A stretch of 64,000 nucleotides of DNA from Dermatemys mawii (lineage: Eukaryota; Chordata; Testudines; Dermatemydidae). The DNA lies in the NCBI GenBank assembly GCA_007922305.1, contig ML677365.1, forward strand, positions 11,642,533 through 11,706,532, written 5' to 3'. Below the pieces are notes generated by a model. It did no database searches, had not been told where the DNA came from, and saw only the letters and a list, made by a program, of their open reading frames with translations. The stretch's first letter is position 1. Every line of letters starts with the position of its first letter. A program made the position numbers and the translations under genes. Below are positions 1-11,800 of the stretch, one piece after another.

Positions 1-454
1 CCTTTTCCCAACTGCTGTGCAAACAACTGTTTTCTTGTAAACACGCCTCATTTGTTTAATAGATGAAAGGTGATATTCTTGGTTTCATGCTCACTGTGTT
101 GTGTTATAAAACTAATGGAATGTTATGCTTTAAGTTCTGATTTTCTATTGCTTATTTATTTATTTTAAAATATATAAAATGAGTTTAATTATACAAACTT
201 GGGGCACAAGCACAAAATTGAAAATATTAGTGTTCCACAGACTTAGGATCTGTTGAACTTACCAGCAAAATGAACTTCAGTACACAGTGCCTGTCTGCCC
301 TCTGTCCCATGGCATTTAAATTTAAGGACTGTTAGCATGAATAGCTCTCATACTCTCTACTGCCAGAAAGGGAAGGGATCTATTTCTTCAGTTTGCTGGG
401 ACCCAGATCATACAGGACTTTAGCATTCATAGTTAACACCTGTTGTTGCACCCA

Positions 455-1690
455 CTTTTATTCTTTATTTATTTTATGGTAGTGTCTTGAGGGCCCAAAA
501 TCATCATGCTTATTGTACATTTGTGCAAGGCACTGCACAAATGTACAAGAAGCATCGATCCCTATGCTGAAGAGTTTATAATCTATATGGACAGGACAGA
601 GAGAAGGGAAAGGGGAGATTGAAGGGGGAGGAGGGATAGGGATGGAATGAAAGGAAGAAAAGGGAGATATAGGGGAGTATAAACTTTAGGATAGGTGAAG
701 TAAGCCTGAAGTGTCATGAAGATGAGGGGGTATTGGGGTCACATGATGCTCATCAAGGGAAGAGGCAGATTTACCCAAAACCTTGATGGAAGTAATCTGT
801 CATTTTAAATTTGATGCAGTAGCACATGAAGAGCCAGTAGAGGCATTCAAAGAAGAAAGTGACCTAATTGGTTCAACAGGCCTGGAAGATGATTTAAAGG
901 CTCAAAATCAATGTTGTTGTTTTTTTTTAAAGAATTGCTTTATTATTTACTATTTATATTACCATAGCACTTAGGAGCCCCAGTCAAGGACCAGGACCCC
1001 ATTGTGCTAGGTGCTGCATAAACAGAACAAAAAGACCGTCTCTCCCCCAAAGAGCATAAAACAAGACACAATAGATAGAGAGTTTGATGGGAGCGTACAA
1101 TGGGACAATATTGGTTAGCATGATAGGCTGTGGCTTCTTCTCCCCAGTGGACCTCATTGTTAAGTTTTTTTGTAGGCATCATGGGAAAATAGTTTTAAGG
1201 AGAGCTTTGTGGGAGGATAATGTGTTAGTTTTGTTGATATATATGGGGAGCTCCTCCCAAGCTTGAATGGAGGGTGCTTGCTTAAAAATTTAACAAGTGG
1301 ATAATGCAGGCTGGCATCATGGAGTGATTAGAGGTGTAAGTCAACAGCTTGATAGTGAATGAAAGATGACAGATTATAGGGCGTGAAGGACCTTGAAAGT
1401 ACAGACAAGTAACTTGTGTTTGATGTGACAGAGAAGGGGGACAGATGCAGAGAGAGGGGTGATATGATGAACACAACAGATTCGGAAAATGATCTTTGCA
1501 GCAGCATTCTGAATGAATCTGAGTGGGATAAGATTGCATTTATCAAAGCCAGAGAGAAAGTTGTGGCAATAATTGAGACTCAAGAGGCTGGATGAGAGTT
1601 TTTTTCTGTGAGGGTAGATAGGAAAGGCTGTATCTTAGAAATGTTGAGATGATACCACATCAGTGAGAGGTCTCTCAGTGGCTATTAGCC
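455..1690 (+). repeat. Old LINE-like repeats (CR1/L2 type), at least two copies
   Basis: The segment at about 940-1080 (CCCATTGTGCTAGGTGCTG, then AACAGAACAAAAAGACCGTC) resembles 17100-17220 and, more weakly, 500-590, so one family occurs three times in the window. The downstream part (about 1180-1620) resembles a common amniote repeat containing GGGGAGCTCCTCCCAAGC and ATGATCTTTGCAGCAGCATT, recognised from memory. A CR1-style 3' tail (CAGTGGCTATTAGCCAAG) follows at 1676. The family name is uncertain. Confidence 0.5.
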
Positions 1691-1692
1691 AA

Positions 1693-1732
1693 GGTGGTCA
1701 GAGATGCAGGGACATCTGCATCTCTGACCACC
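1693..1732. repeat. Perfect 17-bp inverted repeat (hairpin, 6-nt loop)
   Basis: GGTGGTCAGAGATGCAG at 1693-1709 pairs exactly with CTGCATCTCTGACCACC at 1716-1732. It directly follows a CR1-like tail. No T-run follows, so there is no reason to call it a terminator. Confidence 0.8.
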
Positions 1733-2652
1733 ACTAGCGCTCAGGGCAGGGACAGTGCGCAGAGCCACCTGGCTGTGTCTCTGCATAGGAGAAGCACAAA
1801 CTCTCTGCATAGAAGCACAAACATGTTGGAACAAACATGTTGGAACTATGTGGAGCCCCCTGCCAACCGGACTTTCAATGAAGATCTGAAATGCCAGTTT
1901 ATGGAGCTTTCTGGGTGGCAAAGTGCTGGATAACAAAACTTTTATTGTACATTGCTCAGGACTGTGAAAAAGCCACAACCCCGAGGGACAGTTAAACCCA
2001 CCTCACCCCTGTTGTACCCTGCCCAAGGGTGACAGGATAATTCTCCTTTTGGCCTAGGTAGTGCCTCTCAGAAGGTGGATTATCTACGCTGATGGGCACA
2101 TCCCTCATTTTGGTGCAGGTAGTGCCCCCACTGAAGCACTGCTGCAGCCATTTGGTGTAGACAAGCCCTGAGCCACATGATGGCCAGTGTCCTCCAGTGC
2201 CAAGCGGCTGGAGCCTTTCCCCTCAGTCTCTCCCAGCTGGACAGTGGTCCCTAGTGCAAGAGGCTGTGGCCTGGGGCTGACTGAAACGCCTGCGGGCGGG
2301 GAGATGTGGCAGGGGCCGCGTTTCTCAGGGGAAGGCCGTCAGCGGGCCACCCTCCTGTGGGCCGGGGCACGTCTTAGGAGGCTCCCGCCAGAACGAGTCC
2401 TGCTGCCCCCCTCAGCAGGGCCAGCGGTGACGAGGAGGGCGCCGACGCCACGGAGGGCCGCGGCGCCGCCGGCTCGTCAAACCCCACCCCCTCCTCGGCC
2501 AGCCGTGGGGGTGGAGCTCGGGCTGCTGCTCCCCACCCCCCGCCCATCCGGGGGTCCGTGGAGAGCCGATCCATGCGCTCGGCCATCCTCTGCGCAGCTG
2601 CACTGAGCGCCGCCGGAGCGCGCGAGAGGGAGGCCGGAGCCGGCGGCGTCTC

Positions 2653-2676
2653 ATGGATCCCCGAGCGGACGGATGA
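2653..2676 (+). promoter_or_regulatory. Possible upstream ORF (7 codons) overlapping an in-frame upstream ATG
   Basis: ATG at 2653 opens a 7-codon frame (MDPRADG) ending in TGA at 2674-2676. That stop overlaps a second ATG at 2673 (ATGA), which is in frame with LRP12 and 38 codons upstream of the chosen start. The pair could tune translation if this stretch is inside the transcript, which sequence alone cannot show. Confidence 0.3.
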
Positions 2677-2786
2677 GGCGAGGGCCGCTAGCTCTCCCCG
2701 AGGCAGGCAGCTCCGCTGGGCTCAGGTCTGACGGGGAGCCTGGCCCCTCCCGCGGCGGCTGCGGCTTCTCCCCCCGTGGCGGTGTT

Positions 2787-2865
2787 ATGGCCCCTTGTTG
2801 GAGCACAAAAGGGTCCCCAGGCTGGCGGTCGGCGCAGCTCCTGTTCCTCGTCTTCTCCTGCTGCG
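2787..2865 (+). CDS. LRP12: LRP12 exon 1 (coding part): start codon and signal peptide
   Basis: This part encodes residues 1-26 plus the first base of codon 27. The start [16 protein letters not shown] is followed by a short hydrophobic stretch ([10 protein letters not shown]), as expected for a signal peptide. Human LRP12 begins similarly (MACRWSTKESPRWRSA, from memory). The ATG at 2787 has G at -3 and G at +4, a strong Kozak context. The donor is GTAGGT at 2866. An in-frame ATG lies upstream at 2673 with no stop between, but it has a weaker context and would bury the signal peptide, so I chose 2787. The 5' UTR boundary cannot be read from sequence alone. Confidence 0.93.
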
Positions 2866-5800
2866 GTAGGTACCCGGGTCTGAGGGGGCCCGGCCGCCCC
2901 TGGGCAGGGGGCTCGCTTGCGGAGCGGGGCTGGTTGGCGGATGAAGGCTGCTTTGTCTCCTCTCGCCTCCGTGTGTGAGGGGCGGCCATCGCAGCCCCAC
3001 TGCTGGGAGAGGTTCTCCTAGTTCCCTACCCCCGCCATGGTGAAATCACCCCAACCCTCTCTCCCCCAGACCTCTTCCCCGGCCTGATCTCGATTTAACC
3101 CGCCCCCCCCCCCCCCCCGCTCTCTTCAGATCTCTTCTGCCTTCTCTCCCTGTTGTTGTTACAGACTGGGGTGATGGGCTCTTCCCCAGGAGCTCCCCTA
3201 AACTCAGCCTGGGACTTGGCCCAGATACCGCCTTCCCGCTGTGCACGCATCTGCACGCTCCAGAACCGATGTATGACTGTAACCCTCCCCACCCCGCTCC
3301 GAATTGATAAATCCCTGCAAAGTGCTCCAGCCTGGCCAGGTTGAGACAGATGAGGCCTGGTCATCGCTGGCAGTAGTTCCCTGTCTCTGTCAGAAGATAA
3401 AATGATAATGCTAATATTATGTGGTGAGTTCCTGACCTAGCCTCACACAGAGAAAGGCCTTGAAGCAATTCCAGAGCTCTGTGCTCTTGTTTTGGCTTTT
3501 TTTTTTGTTTTGTTTTTGTTCAACCTTTGTAAAGATACTGCGTTTATTATATTAACATAAATATCTGTATTTCTTTCCTAAACCTCAGCATTGTGTAAAG
3601 AAATACTTAGCATTTCTATACCTTACAGCATTTCTGCTTTCAAAGTATTTCAGAGTGACGTGACTTACAGACAATAGGCCAAATTCAGCAGTTGTTACTC
3701 AGATTTTACTGTGGAAAATTCCTGTTGGTTTCGTTGAGAGTTCTGCCTGAGGACAGAATTTTATTACTGGGTTCTGGTGTTATGTTTTCATTAGGTTCCA
3801 CAGTGTGTTAAAGTGCTTTCCTAAGGAAAAGAATGTCTTATGCTGCGAAGAGCTTACAAACTGCAGTTCTGATTCAGCAAGCTACTTAGGCACTTGCTAA
3901 ACCTTAAGTATGTGCTTAAGTATATTGTCAAGAATCAGAGAGGTAGCCCTGTTAGTCTTTTGTTGTGCTAATTAACAGAACTGAACAGAACAGATCTGGC
4001 CCTGATCTGGCAAACACTTAGGTTATATCTACATTGCAGCTGGGAACAAGTCTTCCAGCTGCGTTGAAAGACTCATGCTAGCTTTACTGGAGGTAACACA
4101 CAGAAAATAGCAATGTGGACACTGAAGCTCTGGCAGACACTCAAGCTAGCCACATGAGCTCAGACCAAGTGGGTTGGGAGGGCTTGAGAGTCTGAGCTGC
4201 CGTGTCCATTTTTAGCTTGCACAGGGGAGCAGAGCTAGTGCAATGCTGTGTACCCAGGTTGGGAGGCACAACAGCTGCAGTGTAGACACAACCTTATGGG
4301 TTCCTGCTCCTGAGATTTTTGCACTAGTGTAGCTACGCTACCATAGTTACATTGTAGATAGCACTATAATGCCCCCAAGGTAGATGCAATGCACTACTCC
4401 AAGTTAGAAACAGGTAAATTGAATGGGTGCTAGACCCATTTTACATTGGAGCAGTACATCTATTCTGGAGGTCTGTGTTGTTGTAGCTGCTGCTATATTA
4501 ACTGCAGTGGTGCACAAATCTGTAACATGGACAAGCTGTTACATATGTTTATATTCACACATCTGAGTAATTCTATTGAAATCATATATGAGACTACTTA
4601 CCTGTGTAGAATGAGGCCTGATCTTGTATCACATTCACTTGTAAGCACAAAGATAGGGGAAAGGAGTACAACTTGTAAGTAAGTTGGTCAAGGTTTGGAA
4701 TATGTGCCCCAGTATGACATCAGCACAAATGAAAGAATTCCACAACTGGAAGAAAACTGATCTGTATTACAGCAGGAAGTGGTAGGGAAATCTTAGTTCA
4801 AGACATTGGGCATGCTATAGAATGTACTATCATGGGGTGGCCAACCTGAGCTTGAGAGCGCCAGAATTTACCAATGTACGTTGCCAAAGAACTATAGTAA
4901 TACGTCAGCAGCCCACCATCAGCTCTCCCATATTAACTTCTTAAGAGTCACAGGTTGGCCACCCCTGTACTATAAGATCTTGACTTAGCTTTTTAGGAAA
5001 CTGTGTGTATGCCCATCCACACAGTTTGTGTGGCACTCAGTCACTATGAATTAATTTTTTTAATCGCTCTGAGGTTTTTTGACTGAAACAAAAAGGAAAT
5101 CATGTTTATACTAGGGGTTCCTGATGTCATTTACAGTATTATAAAACCGTATGTGTACTTTGCAGTAAGGTGTCTAACATATCTGTATATATGCAAAACC
5201 CAAAAATCTTCCTGTTAACACCATGCAGCTTTAATCAAGGTTTTGACAAGATTTTTAACAAATACCTACTAGTCAAAGAGAAGAGGACAACTGAGTTTGG
5301 GGGCTCCACAAATGATTTCCCTGGGCAATGCTTTGTTGAGCAAAGCAACCTCCTCTCTTATGTCTATTGACAAGAAGAAAAACAGTGCTGAGGCTTCTAC
5401 CCAGGTGCTGTCTCTAACATTTCTTGAAGGACTCATCCTTTGATATTAGTTATTGGCCAACAGGTGTCTGACTTATTTACTGACCAGGAAAATAAATTGC
5501 TGTAGGAAAAAAAATATTAGTGTTCTGAGACTTGAGGTGTTTGGTCCTGTACCAGTCCAGGTTATAGAGATATAAAAGAGTGATTTGATTTACAATAACC
5601 TTATTGTAAATTAGTTATTTTTCCTTTTTAGTTCAGCTTGCAGAATTGCCACGAAAATATACCATTCTGGATACAGATTTTACTCTCCTACCAGTCTATA
5701 ATGATAGAGGGAGGAATAATAATTTACGCATCCATTTAAGAACAATTGCTTGACTCAGGCAAGTGTGTGAGAAGAACTTTGCTAGGCTAGTTTAGTTAAT

Positions 5801-8800
5801 TTCCTAAAGAAATAATAATTCATATAGGTTGATTTGAGAGACAAAATACATTCTCCCAACAAGATCTTTTAGCGTAATAAATTGCTGTACACTAAATTAC
5901 TAAAAATTACTAAAGAAACATTTAGTAATTTTTACAACTTACTGGACAAGCATATTTTGATAAACAGTTACTGTTTGTGGAATTACTTAACACACTATTA
6001 AAACTAGTATGTTAGAATAGTTTTGTATTGAAAATAAAAAAATTTTAATGGCGTATCAAGTACAAACCAATAAATATACTTCAGTGCCTGTTATCACAAA
6101 GGGTCCCAGAATTTGTCTGAATGGAATCTTTCACCATCTTCTGTGGGGCATAAAGCCAATTTGCTCTTCACAGTTGTGCTAAGGTGCCCTTTGGTATCAG
6201 GGGCAGATTAGGAATACTTAAAATAGACCTATGCCTGTGGCTCCAACTGCAAGGTCATTTTATGAAACCTAAATCCTAGCTCTCATTTAAAAAATGTGTA
6301 AACTGTATGGTTGCAGAATGCTCAACAATGATGCAGTGATGTCTGCAGACTCAGAGAACCTCCAATAAATGGAAGAGCAGCAACATTCTCAAAAGCTTAT
6401 GCTGAAATAAACTGGTTAGTCTCTAAGGTGCCACAAATATTCCTCATTTTATTCTCAAATGTGGCTGTCACAGCTGCATGCAGCCACCAGGGGCTTTTCA
6501 TGCGGCTGTGACAGCCTCCTAGGTCATAATTGGGGGGCGGCAAAGCATCAGCCCTTTGCATGCCTCCTTGTTGCTCCTGGATGTGCTGCCCTGCACCGCC
6601 TCTGGAGGGAGGTGGGGCACAACGCTACAGGAGCAAGGGAAGAGGGGGCTTGGGCAGCAGGCTCTAACAGCAGGACTTCAGGAGTTTAGCTGTGCGGCCC
6701 TGGACTTCGTCTGCCCTTCCCCATCCCCCTGTGGTTCTAGCCACGCAACCCTGGCCTCCAGCTGTGGGGCTTGAGCTTCTGGCCCCTGGTTCCAGCTGCA
6801 GGGCAGAAGGTGCTGGCACCCAGTTTCAGTCTTGAGCTCCAGCCACGCAGTGGCAGCCGCTGACCACAGGCACTGATCCCAGTCCCAGCTGCACAGCAGT
6901 GGGCTCCAAGCACAGGGCTTTGGACACCAACTCCTGGCTCTTGGCCAGGGCGCTTCAGTCAGCTTTTGGCTCCCAGTTCCAGCCATGCAGTGCTAGGCGC
7001 TGGCTCTGAGCTTCAGCCACATTTCCCCAACCCCTGGTGCTGATCCCCTGCACTGACTACATGGCAGCAGTGCCAACACACAGATTGGCCATGCAGCCCC
7101 TGGCTCTGATCCCCAGACCCAGCTGCACAGCTTTGTTCCCATATAGCAGCGGGTGCTGACTCCTGTTTCCAGCCATGCACCCATGGGCTCTGGCACCCAG
7201 CTCCTGGCTCTTGCCGTACAGTGGTGGGCTCTGGCCCTGGGCACTGACCCACAGCTCCGGCTGTGCGGCAACAGATTCTGACCCCTAGTTCCAGCCACAT
7301 GGTTTCTGTCCCCAGCTGCAGGTTCTAGCCATGGGCATTGAGCCCTGGCCGCATGGCAGCAGACACCAGGCTCTGGCCCTGGTCACACGACAGTGGGGCT
7401 CGTCCCCCGGCCCCTGCTGTCTCCCATGGCCCTGTATTAATCTCCCCCCATCACCCTGGCCCCTTCTCCCTTCCTGGCCTTGAATCCATCCCCTTATTGC
7501 CCTGGGACTCCTCTGCCTCCCCATACCCCGCATCCATCCCACCTGGCCTCTGCTACCCACCCACCCACCCACCCCATCCAGGGCTTAATGGGTCCTGTGG
7601 CTTGCTAAGAAAAGTGATATTAACAAACATGGAAGTATCACTTTTCAAGCAGACTTACTAGCTATCTGTGAAAAGTGATACTGGTATGTTTGTTAATATC
7701 ACTTATCACTTTTCATAGCCTCTCAGGTAGCTACTAAGTGTGCTGTGACAAGTATCACTTTTCACAGCAAGCCCCAGGATCCATTAAGCAAGCCCTGGAT
7801 AGGGGGAGAAAGGGTGGCTGAAGGTGGGGGGCAGAATTTTTATTACTGAATCTGCCAGAAAACCCTACAAATATAAATTACAATGACTTGGATATGAATC
7901 TATGCATTTTTAATTGCTTTTCTTAAAGTTAATTAAGTATTTTAGGGAAAAGTGTCAGTGCGGCCACCAGTGAGAATTGGCAGCTGCACTCTGAGGCCAC
8001 CAAAAAATTTTAGTGTGACCCCCCTGCACTAGAGCCTGGGAGAAAGCCACCTGGTCCCATATTTATCGGAGAAGACCAGGGCTGCTTTTCAAGTGGTGGA
8101 GGGGCTGTGATGTATTTAGGACACTGGGTTGTCTTAGTGCAGCCCTTTGAGCATTAGTATTTCCAAGAATCTGCCTCCTGCCAAGTATGTGTTTCACATT
8201 ACTTAACCATAGATTCATTAGTTTATATTTGCCTGAGTTAAACCTCATGTTGATGAGTAGTCTTGTGGTGCATGATTTAGTCTCAAGTCTTGAGTTCTCC
8301 CTTCCCTCCCATGCGTTTCTTCTGTGACCTTGTGCAAATCATTTAACTTTCCTTTGTCTTGTTTCCCAAGCTAGGACATGGGAATAATATTCCCATACCT
8401 TTCTGGAAGGCTTAATTCATTCATGACTGTAAAGACTTTTGAGATCCTTGGATGGGAGTTGCTATACTATATAAATATTAAGATTTTTCTGCCTATGTTC
8501 ATGCTTGTATAGTCCCCTTTTAAGTGTCCATTCTGATGTTCACCATATCATCCTAATGTTGCCATTTTAGTGTGCTGTATAGAATGAGTAGTGTATTCTT
8601 CTAATTCTCTCATTTAGGAATTAATGTGAGCTATCCTTTTTCTAGTGAGCTACACCAAAGTGCGCTAGTATGAGACCTGCCTCTCTGCTTGAAATGATTT
8701 CTCTTGAAATGTAGACTTCCCCTTTTTTATAATATGAATACATACTAAAATAAATGAGTGGGAGTTGAAGTCCAGCACGTCAGAATAATCAGGAAAAGCC

Positions 8801-11800
8801 TGCTGCTTTGAAAAATGCATACCTCTGAGCTGCGTAGTTGTTGACCTATGTCCCCCTGTAGAGAGCTCTATCTCTTGCCTCTGAACTAGATGGATAACTT
8901 ACCCTGGTGGGAGAATGCCTCCTATAGGCATAAGTAATGTCTATGATGAAGCCGCACAGTTGTGCCAGTGTAGCATTTTAAGTGTAGACAAACTCTTAGT
9001 ACTGCGCTAGGGAGTCTCAGGCTCCCATGATTTCTTTTGAGACACTGAAGCTTGGGTGACAGTAGTAAATAATTGAAGTTTTCCATAAATCAGGGTTATA
9101 ATAAATGCGTATAAATTATCCTTTCTATAACAAAACTCAGTGTCATCAAGCAGTAGTTCTAACTACCTTTCCCTCCCTTAGGTAGAATTAAAACAAGTGG
9201 TCTTCAAAGGCACAATGACCTCAGAGACTTAAGTCACCAGATGTGGCAGTACTATGAACACCAAGGATGGGCGGTCTGCTTCCCATACAAATCAGCACAT
9301 TTAGTTTTCCACTTATCCTTCTTTGTATGTGTTCTGCAAGGGTTTAGGGAAGAAACTGCTGTAGCATGCTTGCCTTGAACTAAATGAAAATATCTTTGAC
9401 AGGATGTATACAACTATCATCTCAAATTGTTTCCAACAGAACAGTTATTTACCACTAGCTTGGAAACATAACATTTAAAATCTCTTATATTGACATGGTA
9501 AAGTAAGGCAGGCTAAATCTGAATGTTTGCAAGGGGTATTTCAGAGCATATCAATTGAGAAAAGGAAATGTAAAATCATCATTTCACATCTTTGAATTGC
9601 AGCGCTGTGCAGCTGCATGCCATATCCTGGGGCTGAATTTGTATCGTGGGTTTAATTAGTGAAGGCATCTGTGTTGTGGAGACCACATCTTTCCATTTCT
9701 CTAACATGCTTCATGTCAGAAGGTACTGAAAGAGCATCTGATTCCATGGCCATGGTTTAATTAATAGCCCTGGGCAGAGCAGATCACAAAGGCTGCAAAA
9801 GCTGTGGTGACAGAGGATCTCAAATTGGGAAGGACCTTTACAAGAAGGCACAGTTATGCCTTCTGTGTTGGGGAGGGAGAGACCAGGGAGTAAGTTCTCT
9901 TTAATAGGGAAGAGAAGGAACAATATGGCCCAGACTCTTAGTTTTATTTTCTGCTTTTAAGTTTTTAAATGGAAGGTGGAGAGAGAAGTGAAGGATCCAC
10001 TTCTGTTTTCACTGGGGGAGGGAGTGAGGATCAACTCAGCATTTGAGTCATTATGACAGAGTCCTGTGGCACCTTATAGACTAATAGATGTAGTAGAGCA
10101 TAAGCTTTCATGCGTGAATACCCACTTCATCCGATGCAATGGATGCATCCGATGAAGTGGGTATTCACCCACGAAAGCTTATGCTCTAATACATCTATTA
10201 GTCTATAAGGCACCACATGACTGTATCTGAAAAAGTAACAGACTAACACGGCTACCCCTCTGATATTGGAGTCATTGCTCCTTCAAGAGTAGGAAGGGAA
10301 CTTGAGGAACAGAAGCACTTGATTCAGGAGAAGGATGCTAAGCAACTTGTGCATACCCAAGTGCAATTATGCTTAGTCCTCAGGCAATAAGGTGTCATGG
10401 AAATTTTGAATCTCAGTTCTTTGCTGTTCATCCTGAGTGAGTGAGCAAGCTGTGATGTGTGAATAGTCAGGTGATTCAATCCCCAGACTTATTAGGCATG
10501 TTGGAGCTGCTCAGGGTCCTCTATTTGCTTGTTGAGACATGAGTGCAGAAAAAATGATGATGACTGAGGGTCAGGCCTGTTCTAGCTGCCTTACCGGCTG
10601 AGTATATCCCCTCCCCCAGGCACCTAGCTAATTAGGCCTGAATGTTGCTGCTGGATTGACTGAAGTTGTTTCAGTGTCCCTTAGCTGTTTCCTGATTACT
10701 GTAGTATGCGTGCTGCCTAACTCCAGGCCCTGCCTATTCTTTCCCTTGCTGTCACTCCTACGAATGCACTCCCTCTCACGTTTACAATGAAAAGCATGAG
10801 TTAGGTAGCCTGATTACATAGGTGAGGACTAATTGAATAGGTTTGCTGGTAACCTTCTGTTGTTAAACTCTTTGTCCCTTGCTTCAGGAACCTACAAAAC
10901 CGGTGGTTCTGGAACTTGGCACCTAACTGTGGAACTTGGATCCCAACTAAATCAGCTATAAAATGCAATAGCATTTGAGAACCATGACTAGCCTCAGTAA
11001 ACACAGAGGAAGTAAAATTGTTAGTCTGACGTCCTGCTTGGTTCCAAACTCTAATCTAAATTTACACAAAGGCTATTCCTTCACAACTTATGTTATTGCT
11101 TAACACTTTCTAGACAAAAAGTCTAAATGTGCAGTATGGTTGGCTATAAACTACTATACACATACCTGAAATCTGAAACAAACGTCCAAAGTCTTGTGTG
11201 CATTATTTAAATTACGTGATCCCTTCAAAACATATTTTTTCCTCACGGATTATAATTTGGTCTGAGAAGAAAGTGGGTTGGAGTCTCTTTAGAAACTACA
11301 AGGTGCTGAATTCTTGCCTTCATATAAAGGCCATGTTTGTAGATCAGAGGTCTTCAGACTGTGGGGTGCATGCCTAGGGGGGCATGAAAGAATGTTATGG
11401 GGGGGCGTGGTGGGCTGTGGGCTGGCTCCTGCAATGAGTGTTGGTGAGGGAGCACCACCCAGCCCCGTTCCGCTTCCAGCACTGCTCTGGTCCCAGCCCC
11501 TGGTCATGGCTCTGTTCCCAGCCCTGCCCCTAGCCTTAGCCCCAGTCCGTAGTTCTAGTCATAGCCCCAGACCTGCCCGCAGGTGCAGCCCAGTCTTTGT
11601 CCCCTTTATCTCTGTCCATGCCCCTCTCCCCTAGCAGCAGCCCTGGCTTTGTGGGGGGAGGGGATGTGTGGACGGGGGTAAGGGAGGGCGTAACCCTGAA
11701 AAGTTTGGGGACCACTGGTGTAGATAAGTATAACAATTATTTGTATGTATGTACATATGAAGCATGTAAGTATATAAAATCCAATACCAGCAAGTTGTTC

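Larger units (their letters stand above)
1..2279. other. Upstream flank of LRP12, no gene recognised
   Basis: This stretch is AT-rich with a purine-rich run at about 590-700 and old repeat remnants at about 455-1700. The small open frames here are short, overlapping and unlike any protein I know. No RNA gene was seen. Confidence 0.6.
2280..3010. promoter_or_regulatory. CpG island / LRP12 promoter and 5' leader
   Basis: A GC-rich block dense in CpG sits in otherwise AT-rich DNA and spans exon 1. GC boxes include GGGCGGGG at about 2295 and CCCGCCC near 2540. I see no convincing TATA box near the start codon, consistent with a CpG-island promoter that has dispersed start sites. The many overlapping open frames on both strands here are a by-product of high GC. 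Short CGG-like runs (for example CGCGGCGGCTGCGG about 25-40 bases before the start codon) are not expanded. Confidence 0.75.

Noticed and set aside
2187..3364. Long overlapping open frames on both strands around exon 1
   Set aside because: High GC content removes stop codons; only the frame through 2787 continues into recognisable LRP12 sequence.
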